From assembly GCA_027317055.1 (NCBI GenBank), contig DAHVFK010000014.1, positions 1 through 19,807 on the forward strand: a stretch of 19,807 nucleotides of DNA, written 5' to 3'. A model generated the notes under the pieces. The model was not told where the DNA came from. It saw only the letters and a program-made list of their open reading frames with translations, and made no database searches. The translations under genes were made by a program, and so were the position numbers. This DNA is from Betaproteobacteria bacterium. Its GTDB lineage: Bacteria; Pseudomonadota; Gammaproteobacteria; Burkholderiales; SG8-39. Shown in pieces: positions 1 through 6,219 of the stretch. The first letter of the stretch is position 1; each line of letters opens with the position of its first letter.

Positions 1-1
1 G

Positions 2-1894
2 GCGATGGGGCTCGCGCTGAACGAGCGCGAGCGCGAGGCGCGGGCAATCGAGTTCTACAACGTCCTGTCGACGTTCGATTTCATGAGCTCGACCCCGACC
101 CTGTTCAATTCCGGAACGCTGCGCTCCCAGCTTTCGTCCTGCTACCTGACGACGGTCTCGGACGACCTCGAGGGCATCTACGACGCGATCAAGGAAAACG
201 CCCTGCTGGCGAAATTTGCCGGCGGTCTGGGCAACGACTGGACGCCCGTGCGCGCGCTCGGTTCGCACATAAAGGGGACCAACGGAAAGTCCCAGGGCGT
301 GGTCCCGTTCCTGAAAGTCGTGAACGACACCGCGGTTGCCGTGAACCAGGGCGGCAAGCGAAAGGGCGCGGTTTGCTCCTACCTCGAGTCGTGGCACCTG
401 GACGTGGAGGAGTTTCTCGAGCTGCGCAAGAACACCGGCGACGATCGCCGCCGCACGCACGACATGAACACGGCGAACTGGATCCCGGATCTGTTCATGA
501 AGCGCGTGCTCGAGAATGCTGAGTGGACCTTGTTCAGCCCGTCCGACGTCCCGGAACTGCACGACGCCTTCGGCAAGGCGTTCGAGGAGGCCTATCTGCG
601 CTATGAGGATCGCGCCGCAAGGGGAGAGGTCAAGCTTTTCAAGAAGATTCCCGCGGTGCAGCTCTGGCGCAAGATGCTCAGCATGCTGTTCGAGACCGGG
701 CATCCCTGGATCACGTTCAAGGACCCGTGCAACCTGCGCAGCCCGCAGCAGCATGCGGGCGTCGTGCACAGCTCCAATCTGTGCACGGAAATCACCCTTA
801 ACACCTCGGGTGACGAGATCGCGGTGTGCAATCTGGGCTCGGTCAATCTGGTCGCGCACCTGACCGAGCGCGGGCTCGACTTCGAAAAGCTGCGGCGCAC
901 CATACACACCGCGATGCGCATGCTCGACAACGTCATCGACATCAACTATTACGCGGTCGACAAGGCGAGAAACTCGAACCTGCGCCACCGGCCGGTCGGC
1001 CTCGGCATCATGGGCTTCCAGGATTGCCTGCACCGGCTGCGCATCGCCTACGCCTCGCCCGAGGCGGTCGAGTTCGCCGACCGGTCGATGGAGATGGTGG
1101 CCTTCTGCGCCTACCATGCCTCGACCGAGCTGGCCGAGGACCGGGGCCGCTACGGCTCGTTTGAGGGATCGCTGTGGGACAGCGGGGTACTGCCGCAGGA
1201 CACGCTCGATATCCTGGCCGCGGAGCGCGGCGGATACGTCGAGGTCGACCGCTCGGCTACGCTCGACTGGGATGCGCTCAGGGCGCGGATCAAGCAGCAC
1301 GGGATGCGCAATTCGAACTGCCTCGCGATCGCGCCGACCGCAACCATTGCCAATATCGTCGGGGTTTCAGCCTCGATCGAGCCCACCTATCAGAACCTGT
1401 ACGTGAAATCCAATCTGTCGGGCGAGTTCACCGTGGTGAACGAGTACCTAGTGTCCGACCTGAAGAGCGCCGGCCTGTGGGACGAAGTGATGATCGCCGA
1501 CCTCAAGTACTTCGACGGCAACCTGGCGCGCATCGACCGGGTCCCGGCCGAGCTGCGCAGGCTGTATGCGACCGCCTTCGAGACGGAGCCGAAATGGCTG
1601 GTCGAGGCCGCGGCGCGGCGGCAGAAGTGGATCGACCAGTCGCAGTCGCTCAATATCTATATGGCGGGCGCCTCGGGGCGCAAGCTGGACGAAACCTACA
1701 AGCTGGCCTGGATCCGTGGCCTCAAGACCACTTACTACCTGCGGGCCATGGGCGCCACCCACGCCGAGAAGTCGACCGTCAAGTCGGGACAGCTGAACGC
1801 GGTGCCGACCGACAGCGCGACGGCGGTGGCGTCGGGCCCGACCGAGCCGGCGTTCTGCTCGGTCGACAATCCGGAGTGCGAGGCGTGCCAATGA
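2..1894 (+). CDS. nrdA: Ribonucleoside-diphosphate reductase, alpha (large) subunit, 5'-truncated by window edge
   Basis: This is the catalytic subunit of aerobic class I ribonucleotide reductase, which reduces ribonucleoside diphosphates to deoxyribonucleotides in the cytoplasm with NrdB. The frame is open from the first codon, so the N-terminus (including any ATP-cone) lies outside the window. Numbering from the Met at base 5, the active-site set is visible: the first redox cysteine in SQLSSCYL (C46), the NLCTE motif (N258, C260, E262), and the second redox cysteine in AVCNLGSVNL (C275). The radical-transfer tyrosine pair is in KTTYYLRAMG (about Y577/Y578), and the C-terminal cysteine shuttle is CEAC (C625, C628). 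All catalytic residues expected in this part are present. The stop is 28 nt upstream of nrdB, so the two form an operon. Regulatory sites such as NrdR boxes would be upstream of the window. Confidence 0.97.
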   Translation, partial: AMGLALNEREREARAIEFYNVLSTFDFMSSTPTLFNSGTLRSQLSSCYLTTVSDDLEGIYDAIKENALLAKFAGGLGNDWTPVRALGSHIKGTNGKSQGVVPFLKVVNDTAVAVNQGGKRKGAVCSYLESWHLDVEEFLELRKNTGDDRRRTHDMNTANWIPDLFMKRVLENAEWTLFSPSDVPELHDAFGKAFEEAYLRYEDRAARGEVKLFKKIPAVQLWRKMLSMLFETGHPWITFKDPCNLRSPQQHAGVVHSSNLCTEITLNTSGDEIAVCNLGSVNLVAHLTERGLDFEKLRRTIHTAMRMLDNVIDINYYAVDKARNSNLRHRPVGLGIMGFQDCLHRLRIAYASPEAVEFADRSMEMVAFCAYHASTELAEDRGRYGSFEGSLWDSGVLPQDTLDILAAERGGYVEVDRSATLDWDALRARIKQHGMRNSNCLAIAPTATIANIVGVSASIEPTYQNLYVKSNLSGEFTVVNEYLVSDLKSAGLWDEVMIADLKYFDGNLARIDRVPAELRRLYATAFETEPKWLVEAAARRQKWIDQSQSLNIYMAGASGRKLDETYKLAWIRGLKTTYYLRAMGATHAEKSTVKSGQLNAVPTDSATAVASGPTEPAFCSVDNPECEACQ

Positions 1895-1922
1895 GAAGAA
1901 GAGGGAATGAAGCGAGGACGCC

Positions 1923-3071
1923 ATGCTGAGCTTTGAGGATGAAGGAAAGTTGAACTCGATTCCGGGACTTTCGCTCCAGACGAAGAAGGGGTTCGTACCC
2001 GCTTCCGGCGGCGTGCCGGAAAGCGACGCCCGGTTCTCGGCCGGCAACGAGTTTCGCCGCATCTCGGTCGAAGACAAGTCCATCATCAACTCCAAGGCGG
2101 ACGTCAACCAGCTCGTACCGTTCAAGTACAAGTGGGCCTGGGAGAAGTACATCTCCGCCTGCGCCAACCACTGGATGCCGCAGGAGGTCAACATGAGCCG
2201 CGACATCGCGCTCTGGAAAGACCCCGGCGGCCTGACCGAGGACGAGCGACGCCTCGTGAAGCGCAATCTGGGCTTTTTCGTCACCGCCGACTCGCTGGCG
2301 GCGAACAACATCGTGCTCGGAACCTACCGCCACATCACCGCGCCGGAGTGCCGCCAGTACCTGCTGCGGCAGGCATTCGAAGAGGCCATCCATACCCACG
2401 CCTACCAGTACATCGTCGAATCGCTCGACCTGGAGGAGGGCGAGGTATTCAATGCCTATCACGAGATACCGTCGATCCGGGAAAAGGACGAGTTCCTGAT
2501 TCCATTCATCGACATCCTGACCGACCCGGGCTTCAAGACCGGGACGCCGGAAAACGATCAAAGGCTGCTCAAGAGCCTGATCGTGTTCTCGTGCCTGATG
2601 GAGGGGCTGTTCTTCTACGTCGGCTTCACCCAGATCCTGTCGCTCGGCAGACAGAACAAGATGACGGGCGCGGCCGAACAGTACATGTACATCCTGCGCG
2701 ACGAGTCGATGCACTGCAATTTCGGCATCGACATGGTCAATCAGATCAAACTCGAAAATCCGCACCTGTGGACGCCCCAGTTCCGCGAGGAGCTGCACCA
2801 GCTGTTCCGCAAGGCCGTCGACCTCGAGTACCGCTACGCCGAGGACACCATGCCGCGCGGCGTGCTCGGGCTGAACGCCCCGATGTTCAAGGAATACCTG
2901 CGCTATATCTGCAACCGGCGTTGCCAGCAGATCGGCCTCGATACGCTCTACCCCGGGGCGAGCAATCCCTTCCCCTGGATGAGCGAAATGATCGATTTGA
3001 AGAAAGAGCGAAATTTCTTCGAGACCAGGGTGATCGAGTATCAGACTGGCGGGGCACTGAGCTGGGACTGA
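1923..3071 (+). CDS. nrdB: Ribonucleoside-diphosphate reductase, beta (small) subunit
   Basis: This is the ferritin-like radical-generating subunit of class Ia ribonucleotide reductase, partner of the upstream NrdA. The 382 residues contain the complete metal-ligand set: D123 (TADSL), E154 and H157 in EEAIHTHAY, E227 (LMEGLFF), and E261 and H264 in RDESMHC. The radical tyrosine is Y161, in the E-x2-H-x3-Y spacing of class Ia proteins; Phe at this position would have indicated class Ic. The ATG is preceded by a purine-rich GCGAGGA about 6 nt upstream. The protein ends in GGALSWD, the flexible tail that in this family docks onto NrdA. A Rho-independent terminator starts within the last codons and ends the nrdAB transcript. 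Confidence 0.97.
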   Translation: MLSFEDEGKLNSIPGLSLQTKKGFVPASGGVPESDARFSAGNEFRRISVEDKSIINSKADVNQLVPFKYKWAWEKYISACANHWMPQEVNMSRDIALWKDPGGLTEDERRLVKRNLGFFVTADSLAANNIVLGTYRHITAPECRQYLLRQAFEEAIHTHAYQYIVESLDLEEGEVFNAYHEIPSIREKDEFLIPFIDILTDPGFKTGTPENDQRLLKSLIVFSCLMEGLFFYVGFTQILSLGRQNKMTGAAEQYMYILRDESMHCNFGIDMVNQIKLENPHLWTPQFREELHQLFRKAVDLEYRYAEDTMPRGVLGLNAPMFKEYLRYICNRRCQQIGLDTLYPGASNPFPWMSEMIDLKKERNFFETRVIEYQTGGALSWD

Positions 3072-3086
3072 CGCCGGCTCTTTTTT
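3059..3086 (+). terminator. Rho-independent terminator of nrdAB
   Basis: GAGCTGG (3059-3065) pairs with CCGGCTC (3074-3080), seven pairs including one T-G wobble, across an 8-nt loop. Six T residues follow at 3081-3086. The left arm lies in the last nrdB codons and the TGA stop is in the loop, so termination signal and coding end are merged. It is the only hairpin in the window with a clear U-tract. Confidence 0.8.
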
Positions 3087-3120
3087 ATCGCACACCGGAT
3101 CGCGACAGGAGATGAGGAAG

Positions 3121-3369
3121 ATGCACCGAGTGACCGACTGCAAGGCCGAAGAAGATTACCGGCTCTGGCTTCGCTTCGAGGACGGCCTGGAAGGAAGCGT
3201 GTTTCTCGGCAACCTGCTCGAAATCGGCGCTTTCAGGCTCTGGCGCGACGTGCGCGAGTTCGAGAAGGTGAGCGTAGACCCGGAATCTGCGACGGTGACG
3301 TGGGAAGGCGGCATCCGGCTCGACCCGGACATCCTCTATCACGACCTCGCCGCGAGGGTCGAGCGATGA
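3121..3369 (+). CDS. DUF2442-type small protein
   Basis: This 82-residue protein (MHRVTDCKAEEDYRLWLRF...) resembles the DUF2442 family, small beta-rich proteins of unknown function. The recognisable features are the N-terminal VTDCKAEEDYRLWLRFEDG strand pair, an aromatic/charged middle (GAFRLWRDVREFEKVSVD) and the ending GIRLDPDILYHDL. I chose ATG 3121 over the in-frame ATG at 3112 because the AGGAG at 3107-3111 touches 3112 with no spacer but is 9 nt from 3121. DUF2442 genes often sit beside a DUF4160 gene, a pair sometimes discussed as toxin-antitoxin-like; no such partner is present here. It lies after the nrdB terminator and so is probably transcribed separately or by read-through. Confidence 0.75.
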   Translation: MHRVTDCKAEEDYRLWLRFEDGLEGSVFLGNLLEIGAFRLWRDVREFEKVSVDPESATVTWEGGIRLDPDILYHDLAARVER

Positions 3370-3396
3370 CGCGCAGGCATCAAGAATTCAGTCCGT

Positions 3397-3417
3397 CCGG
3401 GGAAATGGTTTCCCCGG
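3397..3417 (+). terminator. Perfect 9-bp hairpin after the DUF2442 gene
   Basis: CCGGGGAAA (3397-3405) and TTTCCCCGG (3409-3417) form a perfect stem over a TGG loop, 28 nt after the DUF2442 stop. No T-run follows. It could end that transcript, protect its 3' end, or be part of the leader of the histone-like gene; I cannot tell which. Confidence 0.45.
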
Positions 3418-3462
3418 CGGTTGAATAGTCCGGGCCAGCATGGCCGGGCTTCCTTTGTAACT

Positions 3463-3479
3463 ACTATCAAGGAGATAGT
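3463..3479 (+). promoter_or_regulatory. Hairpin displaying the Shine-Dalgarno of the histone-like gene in its loop
   Basis: ACTATC (3463-3468) and GATAGT (3474-3479) form a perfect 6-bp, mostly A/U stem whose 5-nt loop is AAGGA, the core Shine-Dalgarno. The stem ends one base before the ATG at 3481. The ribosome binding site is therefore presented in a loop, and the stem must open for initiation. A role in translational control is inferred. Confidence 0.5.
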
Positions 3480-3480
3480 T

Positions 3481-3819
3481 ATGGCAACGAAGAAAAAAGC
3501 GAAGAAAGCGAAGAAGCCCGCTAAGAAAAAGAAGGCTGCGAAAAAGAAGAAGAAGAAGGCGTCTAAGAAACCTGCCAAGAAGAAGAAGGCAGCGGGTAAG
3601 AAGAAAGCCAAAAAAAAGAAAAAGGCAGCCAAGAAAAAGCCTAAAAAAGCTGCCAAGAAGAAGAAAGCGGCGAAGAAACCCGCGAAACCTAAGGCCAAGC
3701 CTGCGGCCAAAATGACGTCGGTCGAAGTATCGCCGCCGTCAACCGCTGCGACCCCCGGCGCGAGAACCGCGCTGAATCCAGCAGCCGCATGGCCGTTTCC
3801 AACCGGCTCCCGGCCGTAA
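3481..3819 (+). CDS. Histone H1-like, lysine/alanine-rich DNA-binding protein
   Basis: This 112-residue basic protein is built of KK/KKK runs separated by A, AA and PA. There are 46 lysines in the first 77 residues, resembling eukaryotic linker-histone tails and the bacterial H1-like nucleoid proteins. Lysine-rich proteins of this kind bind DNA without sequence specificity and compact the nucleoid; that role is inferred from composition. Residues from about 78 on are not basic and end in NPAAAWPFPTGSRP, a tail I associate with betaproteobacterial family members. ATG 3481 was preferred over an in-frame codon at 3421 because AAGGAG lies 6 nt upstream and the lysine-rich body starts here. The gene is locally AT-richer than its neighbours because of AAA/AAG codons. 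Long non-coding regions on both sides suggest it is monocistronic. Confidence 0.85.
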   Translation: MATKKKAKKAKKPAKKKKAAKKKKKKASKKPAKKKKAAGKKKAKKKKKAAKKKPKKAAKKKKAAKKPAKPKAKPAAKMTSVEVSPPSTAATPGARTALNPAAAWPFPTGSRP

Positions 3820-3828
3820 CCGGGAACC
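3805..3828 (+). terminator. Hairpin over the histone-like gene stop codon
   Basis: TCCCGG (3808-3813) pairs with CCGGGA (3820-3825) across a 6-nt loop containing the TAA stop. The stem extends by GG/CC (3805-3806 with 3827-3828) after one C-A mismatch. It has no U-tract. It may be a 3'-end stabiliser or the first element of the hairpin series that follows. Confidence 0.4.
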
Positions 3829-3840
3829 GATCGGGAACGC

Positions 3841-3973
3841 GGTGAAGGGCGAGAGCCCTTCACCTGGCCCTTGAAGCTCAGCGGACCGCCTTGGTTGTTT
3901 GGCCTTGACGGAAAGACTAAGGTCGGTCCGCGAAGCTTCCCTTGAACCCGGCCGAGGAATCGGCTGGGCTCAA
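3841..3973 (+). ncRNA. Candidate structured RNA: three consecutive strong hairpins
   Basis: Three helices follow one another. Hairpin A is a perfect 10-bp stem, GGTGAAGGGC (3841-3850) with GCCCTTCACC (3855-3864), closed by a GAGA (GNRA) tetraloop. Helix B pairs GAAGCT (3873-3878) with AGCTTC (3934-3939), has a 2x2 internal loop, then pairs GCGGACC (3881-3887) with GGTCCGC (3925-3931); inside it GCCTT (3888-3892) can pair with AAGGT (3919-3923). Hairpin C pairs TTGA (3942-3945) with TCAA (3970-3973), then after one A-C mismatch CCCGGCCGA (3947-3955) with TCGGCTGGG (3960-3968), closed by GGAA, another GNRA loop. I do not recognise an Rfam family. It may be a stable 3' UTR of the histone-like mRNA or an independent RNA. 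The strand is assumed from flanking genes, and GNRA loops exist only when read on plus. Confidence 0.45.
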
Positions 3974-4085
3974 CCTCGCAGCGCTATTTTACCGGCGCGC
4001 TGATCCCTCCGACAAACAAAAAGCGGTTCCGGAACAGGCGGTTCGCACCGGGTCCTGAAGGGATTCCCAGGTCAACGCGAAGTTG
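3974..4085. other. Non-coding stretch, no gene seen
   Basis: I find no supported reading frame. Minor features are a CAGCGC/GCGCTG inverted repeat (3979-3984 and 3997-4002) enclosing a TATTTT run, and a GTTCCGGAAC palindrome near 4025. Neither can be assigned a function. The stretch separates the hairpin series from the promoter at 4086. Confidence 0.5.
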
Positions 4086-4115
4086 TTGACTCCACACAGA
4101 TTTTTACGTTAGTAT
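4086..4115 (+). promoter_or_regulatory. Sigma70-type promoter upstream of the lytic transglycosylase
   Basis: TTGACT (4086-4091) and TAGTAT (4110-4115) are separated by 18 nt, which predicts a start near 4122. This is the best -35/-10 pair I found in the window. An inverted repeat, GTCAAC (4071-4076) and GTTGAC (4085-4090), overlaps the -35 element, and a second dyad covers the predicted start, so repression by an operator-binding protein is plausible. Confidence 0.6.
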
Positions 4116-4121
4116 GCGTTT

Positions 4122-4134
4122 CGCTGCACTGCAG
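4122..4134 (+). promoter_or_regulatory. CTGC-N3-GCAG dyad at the predicted transcription start
   Basis: CTGC (4124-4127), ACT, GCAG (4131-4134) form an 11-bp dyad with symmetric flanking G and C, directly on the predicted start site. CTGC-N3-GCAG is the type of TGC-rich site reported for the PHA regulator PhaR in Paracoccus. Assignment to PhaR here is inference only, although a phaM gene occurs 5.7 kb downstream. Confidence 0.3.
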
Positions 4135-4291
4135 CAAGAGCCGCTGGAAGTATCCTTCCACCCATAGGCTAAGCCGGGTGTACCCCGGAGTCTGAAATTG
4201 CTCCCGCGTGAACTATTGCCTTCCAACAAGGCGCAATCACGGGCACGGGCGGCGGGTCTGGCAGGCGGCACGATGAGCAAGGAGGTGCAGG
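4122..4291 (+). other. Structured ~170-nt leader before the lytic transglycosylase
   Basis: The region from the predicted start to the ATG at 4292 can form successive hairpins. The first is TGGAAG/CTTCCA with a TATC loop (about 4147-4162). The second is CCGGG/CCCGG with a 5-nt loop (about 4175-4190). The third is ATTGCCTT (4215-4222) with AAGG-CG-CAAT (4228-4237), closed outside by CGTG/CACG. No ORF with a credible ribosome binding site is present before 4292. It is either a 5' UTR with regulatory potential or a small RNA upstream of the gene. Confidence 0.35.
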
Positions 4292-5008
4292 ATGGAACTA
4301 GCTAGCAATATGGTGGGGGGCGGCGCAGCGATGCGCGTTCCCGGGCTTTCGGGCGTAATCCGGCTGCTTTCCCTCGCGCGCGGGGCATTCGCGCTGATCG
4401 GCCTGAGCGCAGTGCTGGTGGTGGCCGTACCGGCCTCGCGCGACGTGCTGATGCGGCAGGCCGATGCCATCGCACGTGCCAACCAGTCGGTTACCGAAAG
4501 CGCGAACTTGGCCGCCGGGACGATCCAGGTCACCGCCGCGCCGGTGTACTCGAAGCAGGAGCAGGAAGCGGTCACTGCGTTTATCGCCAAGCGCTACCGC
4601 GTGGCAGATGAGGCCGTGGCGGGTTTCGTTTCGGCGGCCTACCGGGCCGGGCGTCAGTTCGCGGTGGATCCGCTGCTGATCCTGGCCGTGATGGCGGTCG
4701 AGTCGCGTTACAACCCCGTGGCCGAGAGCGGAGTCGGCGCGAAGGGGCTGATGCAGGTGCTCCCGCGGTTCCACCTGGACAAGCTCGAGGCGCACGGGGG
4801 CGAAGAGGCGTTGCTGGATCCCGACGTCAACATCGAGGTCGGGACCCAGATCCTGCGCGAGTACCTGCGCCGCTTTGGCGAGACCGTTACCGCGCTGCAG
4901 ATGTACGCCGGGGCGATGGACGAGCCGCACTCGGAGTACGCCAACAAGGTGCTCACGGAGCGCTCGCGCCTGCAGGCGGCGCTGCGTCGCCTGCACCACA
5001 AATCCTAG
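4292..5008 (+). CDS. Membrane-anchored lytic transglycosylase (SLT domain)
   Basis: Lytic transglycosylases cleave the MurNAc-GlcNAc bond of peptidoglycan with formation of 1,6-anhydro-MurNAc. The 238-residue protein has one hydrophobic segment (about residues 31-48, FALIGLSAVLVVAVPAS) that would anchor it in the inner membrane or act as an uncleaved signal. The linker at about 50-115 is followed by an SLT fold. The catalytic Glu is E137 in AVESRYNP, followed by ESGVGAKGLMQVLP (145-158) and the helix NIEVGTQILREYL (about 180-192). The usual AYNAG of the family appears as QMYAGAMDE, with YANKV near the end. AAGGAGG at 4279-4285, 6 nt from the ATG, fixes the start. The gene has its own promoter and converges on the aminotransferase 22 nt downstream. 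I cannot assign it to a named Mlt protein. Confidence 0.9.
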   Translation: MELASNMVGGGAAMRVPGLSGVIRLLSLARGAFALIGLSAVLVVAVPASRDVLMRQADAIARANQSVTESANLAAGTIQVTAAPVYSKQEQEAVTAFIAKRYRVADEAVAGFVSAAYRAGRQFAVDPLLILAVMAVESRYNPVAESGVGAKGLMQVLPRFHLDKLEAHGGEEALLDPDVNIEVGTQILREYLRRFGETVTALQMYAGAMDEPHSEYANKVLTERSRLQAALRRLHHKS

Positions 5009-5011
5009 ACG

Positions 5012-5028
5012 CGCGCCCGGGCGGCGCG
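5012..5028. terminator. GC hairpin between convergent genes
   Basis: CGCGCC (5012-5017) pairs with GGCGCG (5023-5028) over a 5-nt loop, filling most of the 22-nt gap between the transglycosylase and aminotransferase stops. There is no T-run on either strand. It may act as a bidirectional terminator or RNA 3'-end stabiliser. Confidence 0.4.
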
Positions 5029-5030
5029 GA

Positions 5031-6146
5031 TCAGGCGCCGGCGCAGAAGCGTGCGATGCGCTGCGCGCCTTCGCGCAAGTCCTGCATGCTGCGCGTATAG
5101 GCAAAGCGCAGGTAATGCCGGGTCTGGTTGAGCCCGAAGTCGATCCCCGGGGTCGCCGCAACCCCGCCGCGCTCCAGCAGACCGAGCGCGAAGCGCTTGG
5201 CGTCCAGGTCCAGAGCCGAGCAATCCGCATAGACGTAGAAGGCGCCGTTCGGCGTGCAGGGGACCGCAAGCCCGGCGCGCCGCAGCTCGGGAACTAGAAA
5301 ATCGCGCCGCCGCTCGAATTCCCTGCGGCGGCCTTCCAGGACTTCCAGCGCAGGCGGCTCGAACGCCGCCAGGGCGGCGTATTGCGCGGCGGCCGACGGG
5401 CAGATGAAGAGGTGCTGCGCGATATTCTCGAATGCGCGCGTGTCCGGTTGCGGAAGCACTGCCCAGCCGAGCCGCCAGCCCGTCATGCAGAAGTACTTCG
5501 AGAAGCTGTTCACCAGAACGACCTCGCCCGGCAGGCCGAGCGCCGTTGACGGCGCTTCGCCGTAGACCAGCCCCTGGTAGATCTCGTCGACGATGAGCAC
5601 GCCGTCGTGCTCGGCGATGAACTGCGCGATGCGGCGCAGCTCTTCGCGTGCAAGCAAGGTACCGCTCGGATTGGACGGCGAGCCGACCAGCAGCGCGCGG
5701 GTCTTCGGGCCCCACGCTTGTCGCACCGAGTCGAGCGTCGGCTGGAAGGCGGACTCGGCCCCGACATCGATCGCCCTGGGCACGCCTTCGAAGGCGCGCA
5801 CGAACTGCCGGTAGCCCGGGTAGCCCGGATCGGGAACGAGGATCTCATCGCCGGGGTCGACGTACAGAGCGAGCACGAGCAGCAGCGCGCCGGAGGCGCC
5901 GGCGGTCACCGCGATGCGCGAAGCGGGGACCGTGACACCGTAGCGGTTTGCGTAATGCGCGGCGATCGCCTCGCGCAGCGCGGACAGCCCAAGCGCGGGG
6001 GTGTAGGCGGTCAAGCCCTCGCGCAGGGCGCGCACCGCGGCTTCGACCACCGGCTCGGGGGCGGTGAAATCGGGCTCGCCGATCTCCATGTGAATCACCC
6101 GCTGCCCCGCGTCCTCGAGCGCGCGCGCACGCGACTGCACCTCCAT
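5031..6146 (-). CDS. Class I/II PLP-dependent aminotransferase (start uncertain)
   Basis: This is a fold-type I pyridoxal-phosphate aminotransferase of the aspartate aminotransferase superfamily, transferring amino groups between amino acids and 2-oxo acids; the substrate cannot be read from sequence. Numbered from ATG 6146 (371 residues), visible motifs are MEIGEPDF (20-27), the SPSNPSGT cofactor loop (156-163, N159), VDEIY (186-190), and the Schiff-base lysine K217 in SFSKYFCMTGWRLGW with R225. A C-terminal Arg in LRFAYTRS probably binds the substrate carboxylate. The frame stays open upstream, and the codons just before this Met read RRAAEIHPFEV, which looks like the normal family N-terminus (RA..I.PF.VMEV). 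The real protein is therefore probably longer, but no in-frame ATG, GTG or TTG lies between there and the likely promoter at 6214-6219. It is divergent from maeB. Confidence 0.88.
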   Translation of the reverse strand: MEVQSRARALEDAGQRVIHMEIGEPDFTAPEPVVEAAVRALREGLTAYTPALGLSALREAIAAHYANRYGVTVPASRIAVTAGASGALLLVLALYVDPGDEILVPDPGYPGYRQFVRAFEGVPRAIDVGAESAFQPTLDSVRQAWGPKTRALLVGSPSNPSGTLLAREELRRIAQFIAEHDGVLIVDEIYQGLVYGEAPSTALGLPGEVVLVNSFSKYFCMTGWRLGWAVLPQPDTRAFENIAQHLFICPSAAAQYAALAAFEPPALEVLEGRRREFERRRDFLVPELRRAGLAVPCTPNGAFYVYADCSALDLDAKRFALGLLERGGVAATPGIDFGLNQTRHYLRFAYTRSMQDLREGAQRIARFCAGA

Positions 6147-6213
6147 GACCTCGAACGGGTGGATTTCCGCGGCGCGGCGTGAGGTGTGGGTGCGGGGTCG
6201 AATAGCGCCATAG

Positions 6214-6219
6214 ATTATA
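6214..6219 (-). promoter_or_regulatory. TATAAT -10 element for the aminotransferase (minus strand)
   Basis: Read on the minus strand, 6219-6214 is a perfect TATAAT, about 70 nt upstream of ATG 6146. No good -35 is seen at 16-18 nt. An out-of-frame ATG lies just downstream of the expected start point. Confidence 0.4.

Noticed and set aside
3421..3480. Histone-like protein starting at 3421
   Set aside because: The extra 20 residues are unlike the lysine-rich body, and the strong AAGGAG directly serves ATG 3481.
3841..3973. 6S RNA, RNase P RNA or SRP RNA as identity of the hairpin series
   Set aside because: The conserved sequence blocks of these RNAs that I know are absent, and the three-hairpin layout does not fit the 6S open-bubble rod or the larger RNase P fold.
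4113..4167. Short ORF of 17 codons in the leader region (MRFAALQQEPLEVSFHP)
   Set aside because: Its ATG lies inside the predicted -10 box, upstream of the likely transcript start, and has no ribosome binding site.
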